Part shown: piece by piece, positions 1-9,600 of the stretch
Layout of the letters: each line of letters starts with the position of its first letter
Position numbering within the stretch: the stretch's first letter is position 1
Assembly (NCBI GenBank): GCA_965227875.1
Contig: OZ245783.1
Location: forward strand, 5,208,001 to 5,272,000
Direction: 5' to 3'
DNA length: 64,000 nt
Origin: G965227875 sp965227875
GTDB taxonomy: Bacteria > Pseudomonadota > Alphaproteobacteria > Rhizobiales > JAJFHC01
Translations under genes and position numbers: made by a program
The notes under the pieces: model-generated
The model's input: the letters and a program-made list of their open reading frames with translations, nothing else
Database searches by the model: none
What the model was told of the DNA's origin: nothing

Positions 1-1347
1 GGGGAAACCGAAAAGAAGGTCCGGCAGGAACACTATCCCGCCCCGTTCGCGCTTATCGACCTGTGGCGCGAACACGCCGGCGCGCCCGAACAGATGCGTC
101 ATGCCGAGACCCACTCCTTTTCAAAGCTCATCGTCGGGGAGACCGCCCAGAACCTCATTCGCGTGTTTCATCTGCGCGAAAATCTCAAGGCGCTGGCCAA
201 GGAGACCCCACATGGCATCGAGCATGTCCATGTCATCGGCGCGGGCACCATGGGCGGCGATATCGCGGCGTGGTGCGCCGCTCACGGCTTCCGCGTGACC
301 CTGGAGGACAGGACCGTGCGCCTCATCGGTCCGGCCATCGGCCGGGCGACGGCGACCTTCGAGCGCCGCCTGAAGGCGGCTCATCTCGTCCGGGACGCGC
401 ACGACCGGTTGCAGCCGGATCCCGCCGGAGCCGGTCTCTCCCGGGCCGATCTCGTGATCGAGGCCGTCCCCGAGGAACTGGACATCAAGAGAGCGGTCTA
501 CGAACGGGCCGAGGCGCACATGAAATCGGGCGCCATGCTGGCGACCAACACCTCGAGCATCCAGCTGGAGCGCCTCAGCGCCCTCCTGAAGATGCCCGAA
601 CGGTTTGTCGGGCTGCATTTCTTCAACCCGGTCGCCAGGATGCCTTTGCTGGAAGTCGTCACCCACGGTGTGCTGCGCTCGCATGAACGCGCTCGTGCGA
701 CCGCCTTCGCCGCGGCCATCGACAAGTTGCCGCTCCTGGTGAAAAGCGCGCCCGGTTTCCTCGTGAACCGCACGTTGACGCCCTACCTCATGGAGGCCCT
801 GGTCTGTCTTGACGAAGGCATGAATGCGGAGACGATCGATGAGGCCGCCCTCGCCTTCGGCATGCCCATGGGTCCGATCGAACTCGCCGACCAGGTCGGG
901 CTCGACGTCTGCCTCCACGTCGCCAGTGTCCTGGCCCAGGAGAACGAGGACTCCTTTCCCGAGATTCCCGCCTGGTTCCGTAAGAAGGTGGACGATGGCG
1001 AGCTTGGCAGAAAATCCGGCAAGGGCCTCTACCGCTACCGCGACGGCAAGCCGGTCAAGTCCGCCCGCAAGACCGGAAAGCCCGATGCCGACCTGACCGA
1101 CCGTCTCATACTGCCGATGGTCAATGCGACGGTCGCCTGCCTGCGTGAGACCATCGTCGAGGATCCCGAGATGGCGGATGCGGGGATCGTCTTCGGTACG
1201 GGTTTCGCGCCCTTCCGCGGCGGGCCGCTCAACTACGCGCGCCAGCGCGGCGTGGACAACGTCATGATGACCCTGCGCAAGCTGCGCGGCATCCACGGTC
1301 CGCGCTTTCTCCCGGACAAGGGATGGCCTCTCATCTCGACGTTCTGA
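1..1347 (+). CDS. 3-hydroxyacyl-CoA dehydrogenase / enoyl-CoA hydratase (FadJ/FadB type), 5' truncated
   Basis: Reading frame 1 is open from the first base, so the gene starts upstream; about 448 C-terminal residues are visible. The first ~70 residues look like the tail of the enoyl-CoA hydratase domain and linker. An NAD-binding Rossmann motif follows (VIGAGTMGGDIA, near visible residue 78), then the 3-hydroxyacyl-CoA dehydrogenase C-terminal domain (SAPGFLVNRTLTPYL; FGMPMGPIELAD) and a second, degenerate copy of it. This order is that of the multifunctional beta-oxidation alpha subunit, which hydrates enoyl-CoA and oxidises 3-hydroxyacyl-CoA in the cytoplasm. Whether it serves fatty acids or the lower phenylacetate pathway cannot be decided here. 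No partner thiolase lies directly downstream; a pcaF-type thiolase is 35 kb away. Confidence 0.9.
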   Translation, partial: GETEKKVRQEHYPAPFALIDLWREHAGAPEQMRHAETHSFSKLIVGETAQNLIRVFHLRENLKALAKETPHGIEHVHVIGAGTMGGDIAAWCAAHGFRVTLEDRTVRLIGPAIGRATATFERRLKAAHLVRDAHDRLQPDPAGAGLSRADLVIEAVPEELDIKRAVYERAEAHMKSGAMLATNTSSIQLERLSALLKMPERFVGLHFFNPVARMPLLEVVTHGVLRSHERARATAFAAAIDKLPLLVKSAPGFLVNRTLTPYLMEALVCLDEGMNAETIDEAALAFGMPMGPIELADQVGLDVCLHVASVLAQENEDSFPEIPAWFRKKVDDGELGRKSGKGLYRYRDGKPVKSARKTGKPDADLTDRLILPMVNATVACLRETIVEDPEMADAGIVFGTGFAPFRGGPLNYARQRGVDNVMMTLRKLRGIHGPRFLPDKGWPLISTF

Positions 1348-1471
1348 CCGGCGGATCTTCGACGGTTCATCGCCGGTTCATCGGCGCTGCCGTTTGTTTG
1401 GGCTGCCCGGAAACAGGCTGATATTCTCTGAAGCAGAGCACCGAATCGTGCCGAAGACAGAGGTCCGACTT

Positions 1472-3520
1472 ATGACTTACGGGTCTGGAAGCAAATTCTC
1501 CGTTCTCGCCTTCGCGGCCGCCGCTATGATCGCTGTGGTCTGGCCGGCCGTTTCGCCGGCGCAGTACGTGCCGCCCTATTACGACGGTTATGACGATGAC
1601 GGCTTCGGCCCGCCGGAAGGCGACGACCGGTACGACTCGCAGGACGGATTTTCCGAGGCCCCGCGACGCCCGGCTGTCGCGGCAGGCGGCGGGTTCGACC
1701 TGTCTATTTCCGTGCGCCGCATATCCGGAGACTGCGAGGCGCAGTCCGAGTGCACGATCTCGATCGGCATTTCCAACAGCGGTCCCCGCCGGTTTCGCGG
1801 ACTTCTGTGGCTGCGCGGCAACGTGCGCCCCAACCGCGGCGCGCGGATCGTCCGCATCGGCCCGCAAGGCTGGCGCTGTACCCAGGTCGGCGCCAGCAGC
1901 TATTGCAGCCGCAACGTGCGCAGGCTCGATCCGGGCGAGACGGTGGTGCTGGAGACGGCCTATCGCCTGCCGAGGACGGCCTCCTCCCGGCCGCTTTCCG
2001 CCTGCATCGAGATTCAGTGGCGGAACGCCACCGGCGGACGGGCGTCCATGGCCCAGATCCAGCGGGCCCTTGCCGCGCGCGGCTACAATCCCGGACCCAT
2101 CGACGGCGTTTATGGTGGTGGCACCCGGCGCGCGATCGCCCGCTTCCAGGCCGACCTCGGGCTTCGCGTCACCGGCCGGCCGACACGGGAATTCGTCGAG
2201 GAGCTGTTCGCCGACGAAATGAATTTCGATTCCGACGAAAACGCCGCCAACGACCGGACCTGCATCCAGCTCGGCAGCCTGCAGGACAACGGGCAATCGG
2301 GTGATCTGGACGGTCAAGACGGGCCGGACACGTCCGGTGAAATCGACGGCTCCGACGACCAGTCCGGGCAGGAGGACGGGTCTCAGGACACGCACACCAA
2401 GGCGGTGTCCCAGTTCCACAACAGGTTCAGTTCCGCCCAGCACGACAAGTCCACCAGCCGCCGCCCCGGCGAGCCCGGCCCGGCGGGACCCTCTATTCAT
2501 GACAAGACCCGCTCCGTCATTCACGGCAAGATGACCTCGGCGGAGCATACGAAGGCGATCTCGCGCCAGCACGACAAGGAGACATCCGACTTCTACGGCG
2601 AGCCTGACGACCCCCAGGTCCAGGACGTCCACCAGAAATGGAAATCGGATTTCCACGCCAAGTACCCGTCCGCACGCCACGACACGGACACGTCAGCGGC
2701 TACGCAGGAACCCGAAAGCCATGAAAAGTGGAAGTCGGAGTTCCATGCCAAGGCGCCCTCCTCGCGCCACGTCAAGGCAACGTCCGCGGCGCGCCCGGTT
2801 CACCAGAAATGGAAATCGGAGTTTCACGCCAAGTATCCGTCCGGCCGGCACATCACGGCCACGTCCAAGGCAACGCCCGAGCACGAGAAATCCATTTCTT
2901 CATTCCACCGCAAGTTCGCTTCCACCCGACACGACACGGCGACCTCGGAAGCGAAGGAAGTGCACCTGAAGTGGAAATCGGCATTCCACGAGAAGTACAG
3001 CTCGGACGAACACGTGAAACGCACGTCCAGACCGCAGCCGCGCCATGACAAGGACGTTTCCGCCTTCCACGAAAAGGCGACGTCATCGGATCATGACAAG
3101 GCGACAACCAAGGCCCGTGTCGTGCATGAGAAAGCGCTGTCAGCCTTCCACGAGACGACAAGGTCCTCCCTGCATGTGAAGCAGACGAGCAAACGGCGCG
3201 TGACCCACAAGAAGGACGTGTCCGCGTTTCACGAAAAGAACAACTCGGACCGCCACGAGAGCGCGACGTCGAAGCTCGCCCCCGAGCACGAAAAGTGGAA
3301 ATCCACGTTCCACACCAAGTACACGACCGACCAGCACGTGAAGGCCACCTCCCTTCCCGCCGAGGTGCACAAGAAGGACGTGTCCGAGTTCCACGAAAAG
3401 TACAACTCGCTGCAGCATGACAAGTCGACGTCGCAGCTTCCGAAGTATCACAAGAAGGACGTTTCGAGCGCGATCCACAGCAAGGCCCGTTCCGCAGTCA
3501 CGTCACCGCTCGTCAACTGA
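1472..3520 (+). CDS. exported peptidoglycan-binding protein with HxKxxSxx octapeptide repeats
   Basis: 682 residues from the ATG at 1472, chosen because it opens a clear signal peptide (hydrophobic core at residues 11-29, cleavage after SPA near residue 30). An acidic, Tyr/Asp-rich segment follows, then a CARDB-like beta domain (about 70-190) with paired Cys, then a peptidoglycan_binding_1 domain (about 193-250; RALAARGYNPGPIDGVYGGG). After an acidic Gly/Asp/Ser linker, residues 308-676 are about 13 units of a degenerate repeat built from octads H-x-K-x-x-S-x-x. Seen: signal, PG-binding fold, repeats. Inferred: cell-wall-anchored periplasmic or surface protein whose repeat is the working part. 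The same repeat recurs in the protein at 6666-9680. I know of no named family for the repeat; function unknown. Confidence 0.85.
   Translation: MTYGSGSKFSVLAFAAAAMIAVVWPAVSPAQYVPPYYDGYDDDGFGPPEGDDRYDSQDGFSEAPRRPAVAAGGGFDLSISVRRISGDCEAQSECTISIGISNSGPRRFRGLLWLRGNVRPNRGARIVRIGPQGWRCTQVGASSYCSRNVRRLDPGETVVLETAYRLPRTASSRPLSACIEIQWRNATGGRASMAQIQRALAARGYNPGPIDGVYGGGTRRAIARFQADLGLRVTGRPTREFVEELFADEMNFDSDENAANDRTCIQLGSLQDNGQSGDLDGQDGPDTSGEIDGSDDQSGQEDGSQDTHTKAVSQFHNRFSSAQHDKSTSRRPGEPGPAGPSIHDKTRSVIHGKMTSAEHTKAISRQHDKETSDFYGEPDDPQVQDVHQKWKSDFHAKYPSARHDTDTSAATQEPESHEKWKSEFHAKAPSSRHVKATSAARPVHQKWKSEFHAKYPSGRHITATSKATPEHEKSISSFHRKFASTRHDTATSEAKEVHLKWKSAFHEKYSSDEHVKRTSRPQPRHDKDVSAFHEKATSSDHDKATTKARVVHEKALSAFHETTRSSLHVKQTSKRRVTHKKDVSAFHEKNNSDRHESATSKLAPEHEKWKSTFHTKYTTDQHVKATSLPAEVHKKDVSEFHEKYNSLQHDKSTSQLPKYHKKDVSSAIHSKARSAVTSPLVN
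2393..3499 (+). repeat. degenerate HxKxxSxx protein-repeat region (about 13 units, about 39 octads)
   Basis: Coding repeat of 26-28 residues per unit, usually three octads: H-x-K-[WD]-[KV]-S-x-F, H-x-K-Y-x-S-x-x, H-x-K-x-T-S plus 2-5 linker residues. Variable positions are rich in D/E here, unlike the purely basic version at 8457-9461. Units are diverged at DNA level, so this array is older or less homogenised than the second one. Confidence 0.85.
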
Positions 3521-3551
3521 GCGGTGGCCGCCCGCAAAGGGGCGGGCAAGG

Positions 3552-4460
3552 TCAGGCGAAAGGCACGGACTGGGTCCCGGGCGGCAGCTTGGCCTCGTCG
3601 TCCGGTTCGACATGGATCGTGATCCGGGCGTTGTCGATCTCGTTCTTCAGCGCCTCCTCGATCCTGTCGCAGATTTCGTGCGAGACGCGGACGGTCATGT
3701 CCGCGTCGACGACAAGATGGAACTCGATGAAGGTGGCCCTGCCCGCAATGCGGGTCTTCAGGTCGTGAACCTCGATCGCGCCGGCCGAATTGGCGGATAT
3801 GATGTCGCGGATCTGCAGGTGTTCCGCCGGGTCGACGGCGCTGTCCATCAGTCCCTGGATCGATGAACCGACCACCTTCCATCCCTGCCAGAGGACATTC
3901 ATCGCCACGACGAGGGCGAGAATCGGATCGAGCACGAACCAGCCGGTGGCAAGCGCCGCAAGAATCCCGATGATGACGCCGACGGACGTGACCACATCGC
4001 TCATGATGTGGTGCCCGTCCGCAATCAGCGCAGGCGCTTTCTCCCGCCTCCCGACGCGAAGCAGGGCAATCGCCCATCCGAAATTGATGCACGCGGCAAG
4101 CCCGTTGATCGCGAGACCCACGTCAGGCGCCTGGATCACGTCCGGGTCCTGCAACGCCTTCCCCGCCGCCACGGCGATCAGGAGCGCGGCGAGGATGATC
4201 AGCACGCCCTCGGCGACGGCGGAGAAGTACTCCGCCTTGTGGTGCCCGTAGGGATGGTTCCGGTCGGCGGGCTTCTGGGATACGCGAACCGCCATGAAGG
4301 CGAGGAAAGCCGCGATCACGTTCACGGTCGATTCCAGCGCATCTGAGTAAAGCGCGACCGAACCCGTGACATGCCAGGCGGCGAACTTCAGCCCCATCAC
4401 GGCGAACGCGATGACGATCGACCACATGGCCAGTTGTTCGACGGTTCTGCTTCGCGGCAT
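3552..4460 (-). CDS. cation diffusion facilitator (CDF) family metal transporter
   Basis: 302 residues. The ATG at 4460 is preceded by GGAAG and begins MPRSRTVEQ. Six transmembrane segments fill the first ~205 residues. TM2 carries YSDALES and TM5 carries the metal-site motif DGHHIMSD, both typical of CDF proton-coupled Zn/Fe/Co/Mn exporters. A soluble C-terminal ferredoxin-like domain follows (about 210-300), ending in the EIHDLKTR-like and ITIHVEPDD strands of the CDF dimerisation domain. Substrate metal cannot be read with confidence. It is convergent with the repeat protein at 1472-3520; since those repeats are His-rich, a shared metal role is conceivable but only inferred. Confidence 0.9.
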   Translation of the reverse strand: MPRSRTVEQLAMWSIVIAFAVMGLKFAAWHVTGSVALYSDALESTVNVIAAFLAFMAVRVSQKPADRNHPYGHHKAEYFSAVAEGVLIILAALLIAVAAGKALQDPDVIQAPDVGLAINGLAACINFGWAIALLRVGRREKAPALIADGHHIMSDVVTSVGVIIGILAALATGWFVLDPILALVVAMNVLWQGWKVVGSSIQGLMDSAVDPAEHLQIRDIISANSAGAIEVHDLKTRIAGRATFIEFHLVVDADMTVRVSHEICDRIEEALKNEIDNARITIHVEPDDEAKLPPGTQSVPFA

Positions 4461-4659
4461 ATGCTTCCGTGCTTCCGGGTTTGGGCTTCGTCGATTGAGC
4501 CTCGTTCGTCCGGTCTCCGAAACGCCGCCCGGAACCGTGTTAACGTGGCGCTCATCAAGAACCTTGATGGCCGGTCCGCCGATGCAACCTTCATGTTGCA
4601 ATGTCAGTGCGGTATCCCTACGTCAAGGTGACCCGGAACCGCAGGAGGCACGCGAGTCG

Positions 4660-5682
4660 ATGGCGCGCAAATCAAGAATCAGAACAATCGCCACGCTGGT
4701 GGCCTTCGCCGCTGCGATACCACTCGCAAATGCCGCAGACAACCCGCCCCGCATCAACTTCAACGAAGACTACGTCGCCGAGGTGACACCGAAGGACACC
4801 TCCCCGGACTTCGGCGACGCCATGTCCGTCTTCGACTACGTCTTCTCGGCGCTCAAGGACGAGGTCACCGTCCTGCCGACGGAAAACTACTATTACTTCC
4901 GCTTCTACGCAGGCGGCATCAGCTGGGCCGGCAACATCCGCTTCGACATTATCGACCGCGACAAGGGCGTGGTTCATTTCGCCTATTTCCAGAACGCGAC
5001 CCCCTGGATGGCCGATTCCGGCGGCGGTCACCGGATTCTCGGAAAGGACGACGGTGTCGTCTCCCGGAAGGTCGACGCGCTCACATATGACGTGACCTAC
5101 AAGGGACGTACCGTCCGGTTCCGGATGAACGATCTGTCGAAGGAGCCGGTTCCCCGGCACGTCCTGCGCAAGAACGAGATCTACCTGGGCCCGATCTTCG
5201 ACGAATCCGGCATCGAGTTTCACTTCATCCACGACACGGAAATGAAGACGTTTCTCTATGTCCTCAACGAATCCCGCAAGGTCGCGGACAAGCTGGAACC
5301 GGTCCAGGACGTTCCCGAAATCACCATCGGCCGGCGCACCGGTTTCGCGTTCTATCGCGATGACCGCATGGGTCGGAAGATCCTCATCGGCGTTCACCAG
5401 GTGAATGTCAGCCAGAACACCTATTTCGATGGCCCGTTCGACCAGCTGCCGGACAACTTCCTCGACCGGAAGACCTTCCGCGCGGCCCTCAAGCGCGCGC
5501 TTCCCGGCCTTCCGGACACGGTCGACGATTTCGGCAATTTCGAAAACGGCACCGGACGGGTCCTCATCAACCCCTACACCACCTACAGCACCGCGGCCGA
5601 ACTTGTCGGCGTGGTGGCCTGCACCCAGGCCGCCGGTGAGGACGACGACAAGTATTACAGCTGCTTCCAGCTCGACGAATAG
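4660..5682 (+). CDS. exported protein of unknown function
   Basis: 340 residues from the ATG at 4660, which has AGGAGG 11 nt upstream and opens a signal peptide (ATLVAFAAAIPLANA, cleavage near residue 26). The mature part has alternating hydrophobic/charged beta-rich sequence with Tyr-rich stretches (ENYYYFRFYAGGISW) and no cysteine until a pair near the C-terminus. No membrane segment after the signal. I do not recognise a family. It stands alone between the divergent CDF gene and pdxH and has its own RBS. Confidence 0.75.
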   Translation: MARKSRIRTIATLVAFAAAIPLANAADNPPRINFNEDYVAEVTPKDTSPDFGDAMSVFDYVFSALKDEVTVLPTENYYYFRFYAGGISWAGNIRFDIIDRDKGVVHFAYFQNATPWMADSGGGHRILGKDDGVVSRKVDALTYDVTYKGRTVRFRMNDLSKEPVPRHVLRKNEIYLGPIFDESGIEFHFIHDTEMKTFLYVLNESRKVADKLEPVQDVPEITIGRRTGFAFYRDDRMGRKILIGVHQVNVSQNTYFDGPFDQLPDNFLDRKTFRAALKRALPGLPDTVDDFGNFENGTGRVLINPYTTYSTAAELVGVVACTQAAGEDDDKYYSCFQLDE

Positions 5683-5787
5683 CACCCCACCCCCGTCATC
5701 CGGGCGTCACGGTGACAATCCGGCGCTTGTTCGCGCCTGACGCTCGTGCCAGATTGCGGCCCCTGCTTGCGAACTGTGGTACGGGCC

Positions 5788-6417
5788 ATGAGCGAAACGA
5801 CTTCCGAATCCAGCATTTTCGGCGAAGGTGTCGACGAAAGCGAGCCATTCGCGCTGTTTGCCGACTGGTTCGCAAAGGCCGAAGACGCGGAGCCCAACGA
5901 TCCGAACGCCATGGCTCTGGCGACCGTGGATCCGGATGGCATGCCCAATGTGCGCATGGTGCTGCTCAAGGGCGTCGATGCCAGGGGATTCGTCTTCTAC
6001 ACAAATCTCGAAAGCGCCAAGGGCCAGGAGCTCGCCGCCGGCCCCAAGGCCGCACTGTGCATGCACTGGAAGAGTCTCGAGCGCCAGGTCCGTGTGCGCG
6101 GCCCAGTGGAACCGGTCAGCGATGCGGAAGCCGACGAATATTACGCCAGCCGGCACAGGTCGAGCCGCATCGGCGCATGGGCATCCAAGCAGTCACGTCC
6201 TCTGGAAAGCCGCTTCGCGCTCGAGAAGGAAGTGGCGCGGTTCACGGCCAAGTACGCCATCGGCGAGATCCCGCGTCCTGAACACTGGTCGGGGTTTCGA
6301 ATTCGGCCGGTTTATTTCGAGTTCTGGCGGTCCGGCACGTTCCGGCTGCACGACCGGCTGGTGTTTTCCAGGCCGACTCCCGATGCCGCCTGGACGACAG
6401 CGCGTCTCTACCCCTGA
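5788..6417 (+). CDS. pdxH: pyridoxamine 5'-phosphate oxidase
   Basis: 209 residues from the ATG at 5788. It oxidises pyridoxine or pyridoxamine 5'-phosphate to pyridoxal 5'-phosphate with FMN and O2 in the cytoplasm. Family signatures are all present: PNVRMVLLKG and FVFYTNLES for FMN binding, SRIGAWASKQSR for the substrate phosphate, and the terminal R-L-Y-P. Length is normal. An upstream in-frame ATG at 5746 adds 14 residues without family similarity, so the shorter start is preferred. Confidence 0.96.
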   Translation: MSETTSESSIFGEGVDESEPFALFADWFAKAEDAEPNDPNAMALATVDPDGMPNVRMVLLKGVDARGFVFYTNLESAKGQELAAGPKAALCMHWKSLERQVRVRGPVEPVSDAEADEYYASRHRSSRIGAWASKQSRPLESRFALEKEVARFTAKYAIGEIPRPEHWSGFRIRPVYFEFWRSGTFRLHDRLVFSRPTPDAAWTTARLYP

Positions 6418-6600
6418 ATTTTCTTCCCGGACCGGCCGCGTCAACGCAGCGTATAAAGTTGCGTCAATCGGTTGATATGCCACGGGAACTTCAGACAAAA
6501 CCCCGTATTTTCAATCATTTATCATGCGTTAAGCATTCGCGACAGGAGGGCTTGTCAAGAGCTTAAAAGAAGAAAATGCGTGCCCATATCAGGGTCATCG

Positions 6601-6621
6601 CACCTCTTCAGGGCAGAGGTG
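6601..6621 (+). promoter_or_regulatory. hairpin in the 5' leader of the repeat-protein gene
   Basis: CACCTCT and AGAGGTG are exact complements separated by 7 nt, 45 nt upstream of the ATG at 6666. The 248-bp gap after pdxH is locally AT-rich (about 6500-6590) and probably holds the promoter. The hairpin has no T-run, so it is not a terminator; it may affect mRNA stability or translation. Confidence 0.4.
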
Positions 6622-6665
6622 GCGGCAACAACCGAAGTTCATAAGTGAACCCAAAGGAGACGCCA

Positions 6666-9600
6666 ATGACCACCCAGACCCCACCAGATGCGCTCCCGTC
6701 GCGCTCCTTTACGAAGTCGGCCACGCACCGCAGGTGTATCGGCTCCGTCAGTGCGCTGGCGCTCGCCACGCTGATCGGCACGTCCGTCCTTCCTGCCTCG
6801 GCGCAGGAAGTCTCGCTCGAACATGGCGACACGGTCGTGACCCGTTTTTCCGGTGTCGCAAACGACAATGGCGCTGCCGCCGCACCCGATCCCCAGGGTG
6901 TCGTTGCGGCCGTCCTGTCCCTCGCCCGCCCCGGTTTCCGTCCCGACGGACGTCACTGGACCGACGAGCCCCAGAAACTGCAGATCACCGCGGACCAGGT
7001 CGGCCAGGTGTTCGGCATCGCATATGACGACAGGGAGCCGGCCAACATCTACCTGACCGCGACATCGCTCTTCGGCCTTTATCGCTCGGAAGACGGCAGC
7101 GGCTGGGCGCCCGGCATGTGGGGCCCGGAAGGCGGCCCCGGCACGATCTACCGCCTCAGCGCGGAGAACGGTTATCAGCCGGAAGTCTTCGCCAATATCC
7201 AGCTCGACGGCCGCGAGAACACCGGCGCCGGTCTCGGCAACATCGCCTATGACAAGACCAACAAGCAGTTCTTCGTCACCGACCTCGAAACCGGCATGAT
7301 CCACCGCATCAGCGCCGAGGACGGTACCGAACTGAGCCGCCTCGATCACGGCAGCCAGGCGCGCCAGGGTTTCTACGATGGTCCGTCCGATGCATGGCAG
7401 GTCGTCGACCCGGTTGAATTCGATCCCGCCAGCGAAGCCCGTCTCGACGACTGCGAGGACAAGGGCGAAGCCGCGACCGGCGCGCAGGCGCCCGCATGCT
7501 GGAACCTCGCGGACTTCCGTCGCCGCGTCGTCGCCATCGGTGTACGCACCGACGCCGATACCGGTGAAACACGCGTCTACTACTCCACCTGGGGTTCCCA
7601 GGCCTATGGCAACCCGGAATGGGCGGAAGCCGGCGAGGATCAGAAAAACGCCATCTGGTCGGTCGGCCTGACCGAAGACGGCGAATTCGATCCGGAAACC
7701 TTCCGGCGCGAGTTTTTCACGCCGGCGCTTATCGTCGATGCGGAAGGCGGCGAGGCCGGTGGCGAGAACAGCCCGGTCTTCGACATCGCGTTTTCCGAGG
7801 ACGGTGCCATGCTCCTCGCCGAACGCGGTCATCTCGTGACCCCGACGGAAGAGAATCCCGTTGCTTACACAGCCGCCAAGCAGGCGCGTGCGCTGCTTTA
7901 CCGGCAGAACGAGGACAAGTCCGCCTGGGCGCCCGAAGGCCGTTTCGATGTGGGCTTCGACGACCGCAAGAATGACGGCGTACCGCATATGCGCATCAAT
8001 GCGACCGGCGGTGCGGATTTCGCCTCCGGGTATGACGAAGACGGCGGCATGTCACCGGAATACAGGGACGCCAGCGTCGTACTTTCAGGCGACAATCTCT
8101 GCTCGGAGAACGGTGCCTGCACCGATCCAGGGACCGGCGAGCGCAGCGACACGGCACAGGCCGACGGCGTCCAGGTGACTCCGGCCTTCGTACTCGCCGA
8201 AATATCTCCCGCAGCCGCCTACGAGCCTTACCCGGCGGCGGGCGAGCCCACAGCGCCCGAAGGCCCGCTGCAATCGCTGATGGTCGATCCCGGACCTGAA
8301 GGCGGTGCGCAGGCGAACGTGCCGGGCGGCACCGGCGACGTCGAAACCTTCCGGGGCACCGGCACGCCGATCGCCGACGGCGGTTTCGTGCCCGAACCTG
8401 GCGGCGGTTTCGTGCCCGAGCCGGACGATGGCGGCGGCTTCGTGCCTCCTCCCCCGCTTCACCAGAAATGGAAATCGAACTTCCATCAGAAATGGGCTTC
8501 GGTCCAGCACAACAAGTTCACGTCGAAACCGTTCCCCGTGCACGTGAAGTGGAAGTCCCAGTTTCATAAGAAGTGGAAGTCCGTCCAGCACAACAAGCTG
8601 ACGTCCAAGCCCTTCCCGCTGCACATCAAGTGGAAATCCCAATTCCACAAGAAGTGGAAGTCCGTCCAGCATAACAAGCTGACGTCCAAGCCCTTCCCGC
8701 TGCACATCAAGTGGAAGTCGCAGTTCCACAAGAAGTGGAAGTCCGTCCAGCATAACAAACTGACGTCCAAGCCCTTCCCGCTGCACATCAAGTGGAAGTC
8801 CCAGTTCCACAAGAAGTGGAAGTCGGTTCAGCATAACAAGCTGACGTCCAAGCCCTTCCCGCTGCACATCAAGTGGAAGTCCCAGTTCCACAAGAAGTGG
8901 AAGTCGGTGCAGCACAACAAGGCCACGTCCAAGCCCTTCCCGCTGCACATCAAGTGGAAGTCGCAGTTTCACAAGAAGTGGAAGTCGGTGCAGCACAACA
9001 AGGCCACGTCCAAGCCCTTCCCGCTGCACATCAAGTGGAAGTCCCAGTTCCACAAGAAGTGGAAGTCGGTCCAGCACAACAAGGCCACGTCCAAGCCGTT
9101 CCCGCTGCACATCAAGTGGAAGTCGCAGTTTCACAAGAAGTGGAAGTCGGTCCAGCATAACAAGGCCACGTCCAAGCCGTTCCCGCTGCACATCAAGTGG
9201 AAGTCGCAGTTTCACAAGAAGTACAAGTCACGGCAGCATAACAAGGCCACCAGCCGACCGTTCCAGGTCAAGCCGCTGCACCTCAAGTGGAAATCCCAGT
9301 TCCACAAGAAGTACAAGTCGCGGCAGCACAACAAGGCCACCACGCGTCTGATCCGGATCAAGCCGCAACACCTGAAGTGGAAGTCCCAGTTCCACAGGAA
9401 GTACAAGTCGCGGCAGCACAACAAGGCCACCACGCGCCTGATCCGCATCCAGAAGCAGCCGGTGCACAGCAAGGCGAGGTCAAGGGTGCACAACAAGGCA
9501 ACGTCACGCCCGATCCGCCTTCAGAAGAGGCCCGTGCATAGCAAGACCCGGTCGAACCTGCGCAACCAGCAGATCAAGCGGCCGCAGATAAAGCGGCCGA

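Noticed and set aside
3521..3551. Possible terminator between the repeat protein and the CDF gene
   Set aside because: GCCCGC/GCGGGC can pair but no T-run follows on either strand.
8085..9215. 376-residue minus-strand frame with regular Leu/Arg repeats
   Set aside because: Its regularity is only the complement of the 81-bp array; no start context or family.
8457..9461. CRISPR-like direct repeats
   Set aside because: The 81-bp units are contiguous, have no unique spacers and keep one reading frame; it is a coding tandem repeat.
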